From Muribaculaceae bacterium (GTDB lineage Bacteria; Bacteroidota; Bacteroidia; Bacteroidales; Muribaculaceae): DNA of 64,000 nt. This document shows, piece by piece, positions 8,529 to 17,344 of the stretch (the first letter of the stretch is position 1; each line of letters begins with the position of its first letter). A model generated the notes under the pieces. It saw only the letters and a list, made by a program, of their open reading frames with translations, made no database searches and was not told where the DNA came from. A program made the position numbers and the translations under genes. The stretch lies in NCBI GenBank assembly GCA_017409345.1, contig JAFQSX010000004.1, positions 62,001-126,000 on the forward strand. The letters run 5' to 3'.

Positions 8529-9272
8529 ATGAAAGCAATAATTTTTGCCGCCGGATTAGGCACTCGACTTCGCCCACTTACCAATGACCGCCCGAAAGCT
8601 CTTGTTGAAGTAGGAGGAGTTGCAATGCTTGAACATGTAATTAAGCGATTAATAAATCATGGCATTGATGAAATAGTGATAAACATACATCACTTCGGAG
8701 ATAAAATCATTGAATTTGTTAAAACTAAAAACAATTTTGGCATAACCATACACATCAGTGATGAACGTGATTTATTGCTCGACACCGGCGGCGGAATACT
8801 AAAAGCTCGCAAATGGCTTGATGGGAATGAACCTATTATAATCCACAATGCAGATATTCTCACGGATTTTGACTTACATAAAATGTCCAAACAACACGTT
8901 GATAACAATGCTGATGTAACATTACTTGTAGCAGATCGGAAAACCTCTCGATATTTTTATATCAATAAATCAAATCAACTAAAAGGTTGGACTAATATTT
9001 CTACCGGAGAGGTAAAACCTTTAGGTTATATTGCACAAAAATCCGACAAACTACTTGCATTTGGAGGAGTACACATCGTATCACCATCAATCTTTGATGT
9101 TCTTGACAGATATAGTTCAGAACCAAAATTTTCAATAACTTCATTCTACATTGACAAATGTAACGAATTGAAGATTATGGGTTATACTCCGGCTGAAAAA
9201 TATCAATGGCACGACATCGGTAAAATTGATTCAATCAAAGTAGCCGAAGAACAATTCATTTCTAAATTATAG
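8529..9272 (+). CDS. Nucleotidyltransferase, MurU-like
   Basis: 247 aa. The N-terminus has the sugar-1-phosphate nucleotidyltransferase signature GLGTRLRPLT (9-18) followed by RPKAL (21-25), then DTGGGILKA (85-93) and a HNADIL metal-binding motif (about 105-110). Size and motifs match MurU, which turns MurNAc-1-phosphate plus UTP into UDP-MurNAc, better than RmlA or GalU, which are longer. Its position directly after an AmgK-type kinase makes an AmgK-MurU recycling pair likely. The downstream amidation/reduction steps are not encoded here. Cytoplasmic. Confidence 0.82.
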   Translation: MKAIIFAAGLGTRLRPLTNDRPKALVEVGGVAMLEHVIKRLINHGIDEIVINIHHFGDKIIEFVKTKNNFGITIHISDERDLLLDTGGGILKARKWLDGNEPIIIHNADILTDFDLHKMSKQHVDNNADVTLLVADRKTSRYFYINKSNQLKGWTNISTGEVKPLGYIAQKSDKLLAFGGVHIVSPSIFDVLDRYSSEPKFSITSFYIDKCNELKIMGYTPAEKYQWHDIGKIDSIKVAEEQFISKL

Positions 9273-9301
9273 GTTTATTGGTGCTTTATTACATAATTAT
9301 T

Positions 9302-9332
9302 TTTGTCAAATCGAATATTTTATGTAACTTTG
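9302..9332 (+). promoter_or_regulatory. Promoter of rpsP
   Basis: TTTG (9302-9305), 19-nt spacer, TAACTTTG (9325-9332); a perfect match to the Bacteroidota consensus, 48 nt upstream of the ATG at 9381. Confidence 0.85.
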
Positions 9333-9380
9333 CACTCGCAAAATCAATACAAAACCAATTTTTTAAAAATTTTTATTTAA

Positions 9381-9914
9381 ATGGCAACTAAAATCAGATT
9401 ACAACGTCATGGTCGTAAAGACTACGCGTTTTATCCTATTGTTATCGCCGATAGCAGAGCACCACGAGATGGTAAATTTATTGAAAGGATAGGTTCTTAT
9501 AATCCTAACACTAATCCTGCTACAATAACATTGAACTTCGAACGGGCTTTGTATTGGGTAAACTGCGGTGCACAACCCACCGACACCGTACGCAACATCC
9601 TTTCTAACGAAGGTGTACTTTTGATGAAACACCTCCAAGGTGGTGTAAAAAAAGGAGCATTTGATGAGGCAGAAGCACAACGCCGTTTTGATGCATGGAA
9701 AAGCAAAAAAACAGCCGCTACAGAAGCATTCAAATCAGATCTCGCTAACAAAAAAGCAAGTGATGCAAAGCAACGTCTCGAAGATGAGCAAGCAAAAAAC
9801 AAGGCTAAAGCCGAAGAAGTTGCTAAGAAAAAAGCAGAACTCGCTGCTGCAGCCACTGAGGTTCCTGCTGAAGAAGCTCCAGCCGAAGAAACTGCAACTG
9901 AAAGCGCAGAATAA
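9381..9914 (+). CDS. rpsP: 30S ribosomal protein S16 with long charged C-terminal extension
   Basis: 177 aa, about twice the length of E. coli S16 (82 aa). Residues 1-80 are canonical S16 ([20 protein letters not shown], then [12 protein letters not shown]). From about residue 95 the protein is a Lys/Glu/Ala-rich helix-forming stretch and then a [16 protein letters not shown] acidic tail. Long S16 tails are a known feature of Bacteroidota. The gene stands alone with its own promoter and terminator instead of the rpsP-rimM-trmD-rplS order of proteobacteria. Confidence 0.97.
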   Translation: MATKIRLQRHGRKDYAFYPIVIADSRAPRDGKFIERIGSYNPNTNPATITLNFERALYWVNCGAQPTDTVRNILSNEGVLLMKHLQGGVKKGAFDEAEAQRRFDAWKSKKTAATEAFKSDLANKKASDAKQRLEDEQAKNKAKAEEVAKKKAELAAAATEVPAEEAPAEETATESAE

Positions 9915-9940
9915 TTCGCAAAGAATTTTAATGATTAATA

Positions 9941-9968
9941 AGGATGTCGAAATTCGACATCCTTTTTT
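9941..9968 (+). terminator. Rho-independent terminator after rpsP
   Basis: Inverted repeat AGGATGTCGA.. / ..TCGACATCCT (9941-9951 with 9953-9963) followed by a run of Ts to 9968. Confidence 0.85.
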
Positions 9969-9969
9969 A

Positions 9970-10000
9970 TTTGAATATCGACAACATCTTGCTAACTTTG
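9970..10000 (+). promoter_or_regulatory. Promoter of the ABC-F gene
   Basis: TTTG (9970-9973), 19-nt spacer, TAACTTTG (9993-10000), starting 2 nt after the rpsP terminator T-run and 41 nt before the ATG. Confidence 0.85.
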
Positions 10001-10040
10001 CATATTATTAAGATTTCACAATTAATCGCAATCTCAATAA

Positions 10041-11993
10041 ATGATTTCAATACAAAATCTATCGGTTGAATTTAGTGCCAAGTCTTTATTTGATAATATA
10101 AATTATGTCATCAATAAAAAAGATAAAATCGCTCTTGTTGGTAAAAATGGAGCAGGAAAATCAACTATGCTCAAAATTATCGCCGGACTTCAAAAACCTA
10201 CATCAGGAAATGTAGCCAAGCCCAATGATATAACCATAAGTTATTTACCACAACAAATGGTATTAAATGACACACTTACAGTCATTGAAGAAGTGAGCAA
10301 AGCGTTTTCTCATATTGATGAGATGCATTATCAACTTGACAAAATAAACCAAGAATTGTTATCTCGTGACGATTATGAAAGCAAAGAATATCAAGAACTA
10401 ATTGATAGACTCTCGCTTCTAAACGAGCATATAACAATGGAAGAGAGTGAAAATCGAGAAGCAGAAATGGAAAGAACACTTGTTGGCCTTGGTTTTAGTC
10501 GAAGTGATTTCAATAGACCAACATCAGAGTTTAGTGGTGGATGGCGCATGCGTATTGAACTTGCGAAATTACTGCTCACCCACCCCGATGTACTCCTACT
10601 CGATGAACCAACCAATCACCTTGATATAGAATCGATACAATGGCTTGAAAATTTTCTCATTACAAAAGCCAACGCAGTGGTTTTAGTATCCCACGACCGA
10701 GCATTTATTGACAATGTAACCAATCGCACAATTGAAATATCCCTAGGCAAAATATATGACTATGCCGTAAACTACTCAAAATATGTAGTTCTACATCAAG
10801 AACGCATTGAGCAACAAATGCGTGCATATCAAAATCAACAAAAACAAATTCAAGAGACTGAGGATTTCATTGAACGGTTCAGATATAAAGCAACAAAAGC
10901 CGTACAAGTACAAAGTCGCATAAAACAACTTTCTAAAATAGACCGCATTGAAGTTGATGAGGTAGACACATCTCACCTTAACTTAAAATTTCCTCCGGCT
11001 TCTCGCTCGGGTGACTATCCAATCATTGCCGAAAATATAGGTAAAAGATATGGCGAACACCAGGTTTTTAACAATGCGACATTTACTATTAAACGAGGCG
11101 AAAAGGTTGCATTCGTTGGAAAAAATGGAGAGGGAAAATCTACGCTTGTTAAATGCATCATGAATGAAATTCCATTTACAGGCAATCTCAAAATCGGACA
11201 TAATGTCAAAATTGGATATTTCGCTCAAAATCAAGCTCAATTACTTGACGGCGAACTAACCGTATTTGACACAATTGACCATGTCGCCGTTGGTGAAATA
11301 CGTACTAAAATTCGCGACATACTTGGAGCATTTATGTTTGGAGGCGAAGATTCTGATAAAAAAGTTAAAGTTTTATCAGGTGGAGAAAAGACACGTTTAG
11401 CAATGATACGACTTTTGCTTGAACCAGTCAATCTCCTTATCCTTGACGAGCCAACCAACCACCTTGACATGCGCACCAAAGATATCCTCAAACAAGCCAT
11501 TAAAGAATTTAACGGCACAGTGATTGTTGTATCTCACGACCGAGAATTTCTTGACGGATTAGTTGAAAAAGTTTATGAATTTGGAGAAGGCAAAGTAAAA
11601 GAATGTCTCGGCGGGATTTATGAGTTTCTTGAAAAGAAAAAAATCTCATCACTTACTGAACTTGAAATCAATAAACAACAAGCATCTCAAGTGGCAAAAG
11701 CGCCAGAACTACACTCTCCAAATAATTCAAACTCAAAATTAACTTATGCAGAACAGCGTGAACGCGAAAAAGCAATCAAACGAGCAGAAAAGAAAGTTAA
11801 AGATGCAGAAACCGAAATTGCAAATATAGAAAATGAGATAATTGAAATTGAGTCAAAAATAGCAGATGGGAATGTTGACAATGAGATTTTTAACCTTCAC
11901 GCTCATAAAAACAAACAACTTGAAAATGCAATGAACCTTTGGGAACTAGCATCAATGGAATTAGATGAAATAAAATCAACTCATAATAATTAA
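10041..11993 (+). CDS. ABC-F family ATPase (Uup/YdiF-like)
   Basis: 650 aa, two ATPase domains and no membrane segment. Domain 1: Walker A GKNGAGKST (34-42), signature SGGWRMR (165-171), Walker B LLLDEP (185-190). A charged linker of the P-site tRNA-interaction type runs about 245-300. Domain 2: Walker A GKNGEGKST (360-368), signature LSGGEKTR (445-452), Walker B LILDEP (466-471). A predicted coiled coil spans about 568-645, as in Uup-type members. ABC-F proteins act on ribosomes, resolving stalls or protecting against antibiotics; which one applies is not visible. The M13 peptidase follows 18 nt downstream and may be co-transcribed. Confidence 0.92.
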   Translation: MISIQNLSVEFSAKSLFDNINYVINKKDKIALVGKNGAGKSTMLKIIAGLQKPTSGNVAKPNDITISYLPQQMVLNDTLTVIEEVSKAFSHIDEMHYQLDKINQELLSRDDYESKEYQELIDRLSLLNEHITMEESENREAEMERTLVGLGFSRSDFNRPTSEFSGGWRMRIELAKLLLTHPDVLLLDEPTNHLDIESIQWLENFLITKANAVVLVSHDRAFIDNVTNRTIEISLGKIYDYAVNYSKYVVLHQERIEQQMRAYQNQQKQIQETEDFIERFRYKATKAVQVQSRIKQLSKIDRIEVDEVDTSHLNLKFPPASRSGDYPIIAENIGKRYGEHQVFNNATFTIKRGEKVAFVGKNGEGKSTLVKCIMNEIPFTGNLKIGHNVKIGYFAQNQAQLLDGELTVFDTIDHVAVGEIRTKIRDILGAFMFGGEDSDKKVKVLSGGEKTRLAMIRLLLEPVNLLILDEPTNHLDMRTKDILKQAIKEFNGTVIVVSHDREFLDGLVEKVYEFGEGKVKECLGGIYEFLEKKKISSLTELEINKQQASQVAKAPELHSPNNSNSKLTYAEQREREKAIKRAEKKVKDAETEIANIENEIIEIESKIADGNVDNEIFNLHAHKNKQLENAMNLWELASMELDEIKSTHNN

Positions 11994-12011
11994 CTTAAAC
12001 TTAACGACAAA

Positions 12012-14027
12012 ATGAAGAAATTCTCCTATGTAGTTTTATCTATCGCTTTAACTTCAACGATGACAATGTGCACAACTAAGACACCCAAAGGAGTAGAACG
12101 TACCAATCTAAATGATTCGGTTGCTCCTCAAGAAGATTTTTATGAATATGCATGTGGTGGTTGGATGAAAGCCAACCCTCTAAAGCCTGAGTATTCTCGT
12201 TTCGGAACATTTGACCAACTAGGCGAAAACACTCGCGAACAAGTAAAAACACTTGTGACTAGTCTTGACACTAAAAATGCAGCCAAAGGTTCAGCAACTC
12301 AACAAATTGGGGACCTATACGCAATGGGAATGGATAGTGTCAGCCTCAATAAACAAGGAGCCTCTCCGATCCTCAAAGACATTGAAACCATAAACAAGAC
12401 AAACCGTGAAGACCTTATTGATCTTATGGCCTCTATGATAGGAATTGATGCTTTTTTTGGAACAGGCGTTGATGCTGACATGATGAATTCAGACATGAAC
12501 ACCATGTATTGGCAACAAGGTGGACTTGGTCTTGGGGATAGAGACTATTATCTAGAAGACAACGAAAATACCAATAATATACGCGAAGCATACAAAACGT
12601 TTATTAAAACCATAACCAAACTTGTTGGATATGACGATGCAGCTCAACAACGGGTAGTTGACAATGTTATAAAAATAGAAACAGCCTTAGCAAAAGCTGC
12701 AATGACTCGCGAAGAATTGCGCAATCCTATTGCTAGTTATAATCCTATGACACTTGACCAAATTGCGTCCGAATTTCCAAATGTTGATCTACGTCGTTAT
12801 TTCAAAAAACAAGGATTGGAAAATGTTGATACCGTAATCGTTGGTCAACCCAAGTCTTTTGCTGCGGTTGATAGCATTATAAAAAACACAGATCTTCAAG
12901 CATTACACGACTACATTACTGTCGGATATATTGCTTCTGCGGCAAACTATCTTAGTGATGATTTTATCAATGCAAAATTTGAATTATCAAAAGTTGTATC
13001 AGGCGTTCAACAATTACAACCACGATGGAAACGTGCATTAAGTATTCCGAATAATTTATTAGGCGAAGCAGTAGGTCAACTCTATGTTGAAAAGTACTTT
13101 CCTCAATCCTCTAAAGACAAGATGCTCGAACTAGTTGATAATCTCAAGATTGCATTAGGACAACACATCGACAACCTCACATGGATGAGCGATACGACTA
13201 AAGCAAAAGCACATGAAAAGTTATCAACATTTACTGTAAAAATAGGGTTCCCCGACAAATGGCGTGATTATTCAACCTTAACAATTGACCCAACAAAATC
13301 TTATTGGGAAAACGTAAAGGCCGCCATAAAGCACAATATTGATTTCAGCCTTGCTGACTATGGCAAACCAGTTGATAAAACCCGTTGGTATATGCCACCA
13401 CAAACAGTTAATGCTTATTATAGTCCTCTTTCAAACGAGATCTGCTTTCCAGCCGGCATTCTTCAAGCTCCATTCTTTGACCCAAATGCAGATGATGCGC
13501 TTAATTACGGTGCAATCGGTGTAGTTATAGGGCATGAGATGACCCATGGTTTTGACGACCAAGGACGCCAATTTGACAAAGATGGCAATCTCAAAGATTG
13601 GTGGACTGCCGAAGATGCTGAAGCATTCAACAAACTTGCCGACAAACTTGTCGCTCAATTTGACGAAATTATCGTTCTAGGTGACACCCACGCAAATGGA
13701 CGCTTCACCCTCGGTGAAAACATTGCCGACCAAGGAGGTCTTCGTGTCGCATTCACTGCTTACCAAAACTCCCTCAATGGGAAAGAACGAATAGATATTG
13801 ATGGGTTTACACCTGAACAACGATTCTACCTCGCATACGCCAACGTATGGGCTGGCAATATTCGTGATGAAGAAATCCTTTCGCGCACCAAAACCGACCC
13901 CCACTCTCTTGGTCGTTGGCGCGTAAATGCGACTCTTCGCAATCTCCAACCATTCTTTGACGCTTTCAATGTAAAAGAAGGAGACAAAATGTTCCGTCCT
14001 GAAAATGAGCGCGTTGTAATTTGGTAA
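12012..14027 (+). CDS. pepO: M13 family zinc metallopeptidase (PepO/neprilysin-like) lipoprotein
   Basis: 671 aa, full family length. The N-terminus is a signal peptide ending in Cys20 (TMTMC), so probably an anchored lipoprotein. Starts the mature part with the M13 motif DFYEYACGGW (42-51). The active site is complete: substrate-binding NAYY (467-470), HEMTH zinc motif (H508, E509, H512), third ligand E569 in GENIADQGG, and the family's C-terminal ..VVIW end, although the usual Cys of the CRVW end is Val-Ile here. It cleaves short peptides in the periplasm or at the surface. Start codon is ATG; a strong terminator follows. Confidence 0.95.
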   Translation: MKKFSYVVLSIALTSTMTMCTTKTPKGVERTNLNDSVAPQEDFYEYACGGWMKANPLKPEYSRFGTFDQLGENTREQVKTLVTSLDTKNAAKGSATQQIGDLYAMGMDSVSLNKQGASPILKDIETINKTNREDLIDLMASMIGIDAFFGTGVDADMMNSDMNTMYWQQGGLGLGDRDYYLEDNENTNNIREAYKTFIKTITKLVGYDDAAQQRVVDNVIKIETALAKAAMTREELRNPIASYNPMTLDQIASEFPNVDLRRYFKKQGLENVDTVIVGQPKSFAAVDSIIKNTDLQALHDYITVGYIASAANYLSDDFINAKFELSKVVSGVQQLQPRWKRALSIPNNLLGEAVGQLYVEKYFPQSSKDKMLELVDNLKIALGQHIDNLTWMSDTTKAKAHEKLSTFTVKIGFPDKWRDYSTLTIDPTKSYWENVKAAIKHNIDFSLADYGKPVDKTRWYMPPQTVNAYYSPLSNEICFPAGILQAPFFDPNADDALNYGAIGVVIGHEMTHGFDDQGRQFDKDGNLKDWWTAEDAEAFNKLADKLVAQFDEIIVLGDTHANGRFTLGENIADQGGLRVAFTAYQNSLNGKERIDIDGFTPEQRFYLAYANVWAGNIRDEEILSRTKTDPHSLGRWRVNATLRNLQPFFDAFNVKEGDKMFRPENERVVIW

Positions 14028-14050
14028 AACTTGTATTTCATTAAATACAA

Positions 14051-14088
14051 TAAGGGGAATATGCTTTTGCTATTCCCCTTATTTTTTT
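14051..14088 (+). terminator. Rho-independent terminator after the M13 peptidase
   Basis: 11-bp perfect stem (14051-14061 with 14071-14081) around TAAGGGGAATA, 9-nt loop, then seven Ts. Confidence 0.9.
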
Positions 14089-14191
14089 CATTTTTAAGCG
14101 CAATACTATTTTATTTCTAATCATTCATACTAATTCTCATTTTCACCTAAATTTTAGCCCCAATGAAGAATTGTATTTCAATAAAAATTCT

Positions 14192-14199
14192 TATATTTG
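14192..14199 (+). promoter_or_regulatory. Promoter -7 box of dnaN operon
   Basis: TATATTTG 49 nt before the dnaN ATG, with TTG at 14171-14173 (18-nt spacer). Confidence 0.6.
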
Positions 14200-14248
14200 T
14201 AAAATGATATTATTAGACAATAATAAACCACAAAAATATAGTTATAAT

Positions 14249-15376
14249 ATGAAATTCAATGTACCGAGCAAAACGCTCTATAATTATGTTTCTTCTGTAA
14301 GTAAAGTTATTAATTCAAAGAATGCATTAGCCATTCTTAATAATTTCTTATTCTCTTTAGAAGGGAATCAATTAACTATTACCGCATCTGACCTTGAAAA
14401 CACATTAACTGCACGCGTGCCAGTTATAGAAGCCGAAGGGGAAGGCAAGTTTTGTATAGACGCTCGCCGTCTCGTTGACTTATTAAAAGAGATGCCCGAT
14501 CAAGGCATTACATTTGACATTGACACCAATTTAGCTGTTGAAATCACATATCCTAGTGGTAACTATAGTCTCATTGCTCTAAATGGCAATGAATATCCAT
14601 CAAACAACGATGAATCAGAAGAAATGGGTAAACTTGAATTTTCATGCCCAACTAAACAAATAATCGATGGAATTGATAACACATTATTTGCGGTAGGCAA
14701 TGACGATCTTCGTCCTCAAATGATGGGTATCCTTTGGGATATCAAACCTGATGCAATTACTTTTGTTGCCACAGATACTCGTAAACTCGTAAAATATCGT
14801 AATGCCATGTCGGCTCCAGGTGTAGAAGGTTCATGTATATTACCAATCAAACCAGCTACTGTCCTCAAAAATGTTTTTGCGAAAGAAGAGAATGTAAATG
14901 TTACAATTGAGCCCAAAAGTGCAACATTTGAAAGTGCCTCATTTACTTTCAATTGTCGATTCATAAAAGGGAACTTCCCCGATTACAATCGCGTAATACC
15001 AACAAATAACCCATATCGACTTACAGTTGATCGTCAATCATTTCTTAATGCAGTTCGTCGCGTAGGAGTATTCGTTGATCCCGGTCATGGATTGGTTAAA
15101 TTCAAACTTACTCCAGATAAAGTTATCCTTAAAGCTCAAGATAACAACTTCCAAACATCGGCATGGGAATCAATTCCATGTGATTTTACCGGAGATGAAA
15201 TGGTTATTGGGTTCAGCGCTCCATATTTGATTGAAATCTTTGGCACACTACCCACTAGTGACATTGTAATCTCCCTATCAGATCCAAGCCGTCCCGGAGT
15301 ATTCCTTCCTTCAGAAGACAAAGAAAATAGCGAATTGCTAATGTTGCTTATGCCAATGACTGTTGCCGAATTCTAA
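14249..15376 (+). CDS. dnaN: DNA polymerase III beta sliding clamp
   Basis: 375 aa from the ATG at 14249 (MKFNVPSKTLYNYVSSVSK), the usual family start and length; the frame extends upstream to 14171 but that would run over the promoter. Three clamp repeats are visible, each with the conserved internal pattern, for example LTITASDLENTLTARV (about 45-60), ITFVATDTRKLVKYR (about 170-184) and a C-terminal SELLMLLMPM. It forms a ring dimer that tethers polymerase III and other proteins to DNA. First gene of a tightly packed operon. Confidence 0.97.
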   Translation: MKFNVPSKTLYNYVSSVSKVINSKNALAILNNFLFSLEGNQLTITASDLENTLTARVPVIEAEGEGKFCIDARRLVDLLKEMPDQGITFDIDTNLAVEITYPSGNYSLIALNGNEYPSNNDESEEMGKLEFSCPTKQIIDGIDNTLFAVGNDDLRPQMMGILWDIKPDAITFVATDTRKLVKYRNAMSAPGVEGSCILPIKPATVLKNVFAKEENVNVTIEPKSATFESASFTFNCRFIKGNFPDYNRVIPTNNPYRLTVDRQSFLNAVRRVGVFVDPGHGLVKFKLTPDKVILKAQDNNFQTSAWESIPCDFTGDEMVIGFSAPYLIEIFGTLPTSDIVISLSDPSRPGVFLPSEDKENSELLMLLMPMTVAEF

Positions 15377-15386
15377 ACATAACGCA

Positions 15387-16148
15387 ATGGAACTTAATCT
15401 CAAAAAGCCAATTATATTTTTTGATCTTGAGACAACCGGTACAAATATCACTACCGATCGTATTGTTGAAATCTCAATGATTAAAATCATGCCAAATGGA
15501 GAGGAAAAAGAACGCACATTGCGTATAAATCCTGAAATGCCAATCCCTGCTGAAGCGACAGCCGTACATCATATTACAGATGAAGACGTTGCTAATTGTC
15601 GCACATTCAAAGAAATTGCGAAAGACCTCGCGCAAAGTTTCGTTGGATGCGACATTGCCGGGTTCAACTCCAATCGCTTTGATATTCCAATGCTTGACCA
15701 AGAATTTCAACGCGTTGGAGTAAAATTTGACTTCACCAAGCCTCGCTTTATTGATGTACAAACAATCTTCCATAAAAAAGAGCAACGAACTCTTGTTGCT
15801 GCATATAAATTTTATTGTGGAAAAGATCTTGAAGATGCACACTCGGCAAATGCAGATACTCGAGCAACTTATGAAGTTCTAAAGGCTCAACTTGACAAGT
15901 ATGCAGATCTCCCAAATGATATGGACGCTCTATCTGATTTTTCTTCACAGAATCGCAATGTTGATTTAGCAGGAAGAATCATCTATAACGAAAACCGACA
16001 AGAAGTTATTAATTTTGGGAAATACAAAGGTCAACTTGTTGAAGATGTATTGAAAAAAGATATCGGTTATTATAGTTGGATTATGCAAGGAGATTTCCCT
16101 CAAAACACCAAAGACGTATTTACTAATATTAAACTTCGCTCAAAATAA
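15387..16148 (+). CDS. DnaQ-like 3'-5' exonuclease (DEDDh family)
   Basis: 253 aa from ATG at 15387, 10 nt after the dnaN stop; the frame extends to a TTG at 15363 inside dnaN, judged less likely. The exonuclease domain has FFDLETTG (metal ligands D and E, about 10-17), HHITDEDV (about 60-67), GFNSNRFDIPML (about 90-101) and the final H-x4-D site in HSANADTRATYEVL. A small C-terminal domain (INFGKYKGQLVEDVLKKD..YYSWIMQGDF) resembles the extra domain found after DnaQ-type exonucleases such as ExoX. Proofreading or DNA-repair exonuclease; position behind the clamp gene fits a replication role. Confidence 0.9.
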   Translation: MELNLKKPIIFFDLETTGTNITTDRIVEISMIKIMPNGEEKERTLRINPEMPIPAEATAVHHITDEDVANCRTFKEIAKDLAQSFVGCDIAGFNSNRFDIPMLDQEFQRVGVKFDFTKPRFIDVQTIFHKKEQRTLVAAYKFYCGKDLEDAHSANADTRATYEVLKAQLDKYADLPNDMDALSDFSSQNRNVDLAGRIIYNENRQEVINFGKYKGQLVEDVLKKDIGYYSWIMQGDFPQNTKDVFTNIKLRSK

Positions 16149-17344
16149 TGCTGAAAGGCAAACACATAATATTAGGTATTACAGGCGGAATTGCTGCTTA
16201 TAAATCAGTATCATTATTGCGGTTATTGATTAAAGCTGGTGCAGAAGTTCAAGTTGTAATAACTCCTGCAGGAAAAGAATTTATTACTCCGGTAACACTA
16301 TCTGCTTTAAGTGGTAAACCTGTCATAAGTGAGTTTTTTACTGCCAATACCGGAGAATGGCATAGTCATGTTGATTTAGGTCTATGGGCTGATGCTATGG
16401 TTATTGCTCCTGCAACAGCGTCATCAATTGCTAAGATGGCAAATGGAGTTGCAGACAATATGCTTATAACAACCTATTTATCTGCAAAAGCGCCTGTCTT
16501 TATCGCTCCATCAATGGATTTAGATATGATGGCCCATCCATCAACCAAACGCAATATTGAGTTACTTAAGTCTTATGGCAACCATATTATTGAGCCTACT
16601 GAAGGAGAATTGGCAAGTCATCTAATTGGTAAAGGTCGAATGGAAGAACCAGAAGAAATCGTTAAATTTTTATCTCGATTCTTTGCCTGTCAACAAGATT
16701 TAAAAGGGAAACATGTTCTCGTTACAGCCGGGCCAACATTCGAAAAGATTGATCCGGTGAGATTTATCGGGAACTATTCATCTGGAAAAATGGGATATGC
16801 CATTGCTGAAGAGGCTGCTCGTCGAGGGGCTATGGTTACATTGATAAGCGGACCGGTATCAATCACTACTAATGTGCAAAATATTAACGTCATAAAGGTG
16901 GACTCGGCACAAGAAATGTATGATTACTGCATTTCATCATTCCCGATTTGCGATTTTGCAATTATGAGCGCAGCCGTAGCCGACTATGCACCTATTGAAT
17001 ATTGCGATAAAAAGATTAAGCGAGAAAAAGACGACATTCCCACTATCCGGCTAAAGAAGAACCCCGATATCGCAGCTAAATTAGGTTCTATAAAAAAAGA
17101 TGGACAAATGCTTATTGGATTTGCTTTAGAAACCAATAACGAAGAAAATAATGCCATAGATAAACTACATCGCAAAAATCTTGATATGATAATACTCAAC
17201 TCTCTTCAAGATTCAGGTGCCGGTTTTGGTACAAACACCAATAAGATAACTATTTATACCAAACAAGAAGAAAAAATAGAGTTTCCATTAAAATCAAAAA
17301 TAGAAGTAGCCAAAGACATTATTGATAGAATAATACAAAAATGA
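16148..17344 (+). CDS. coaBC: Bifunctional phosphopantothenoylcysteine decarboxylase / phosphopantothenate-cysteine ligase
   Basis: 398 aa. CoaC half (1-180): flavin-binding GITGGIAAYKS (10-20), HSHVDLGLWAD with the catalytic His, and APATASSIAKMANGVADNML. CoaB half (185-398): GPTFEKIDPVRFIGNYSSGKMG and the DKKIKREKDD Lys motif. Together these make two successive steps of coenzyme A synthesis, joining cysteine to phosphopantothenate and removing the carboxylate. At the position of the catalytic Cys of the ACGD loop the sequence reads ELASHLIGKGRM, with Ser157 (see findings). The ATG overlaps the last base of the exonuclease stop. Confidence 0.95.
   Translation: MLKGKHIILGITGGIAAYKSVSLLRLLIKAGAEVQVVITPAGKEFITPVTLSALSGKPVISEFFTANTGEWHSHVDLGLWADAMVIAPATASSIAKMANGVADNMLITTYLSAKAPVFIAPSMDLDMMAHPSTKRNIELLKSYGNHIIEPTEGELASHLIGKGRMEEPEEIVKFLSRFFACQQDLKGKHVLVTAGPTFEKIDPVRFIGNYSSGKMGYAIAEEAARRGAMVTLISGPVSITTNVQNINVIKVDSAQEMYDYCISSFPICDFAIMSAAVADYAPIEYCDKKIKREKDDIPTIRLKKNPDIAAKLGSIKKDGQMLIGFALETNNEENNAIDKLHRKNLDMIILNSLQDSGAGFGTNTNKITIYTKQEEKIEFPLKSKIEVAKDIIDRIIQK

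Noticed and set aside
9661-10011. A 116-codon plus-strand frame across the end of rpsP
   Set aside because: It is a second frame over the Lys/Glu/Ala-rich S16 tail and overlaps the rpsP terminator and the next promoter; no ribosome-binding or family evidence.
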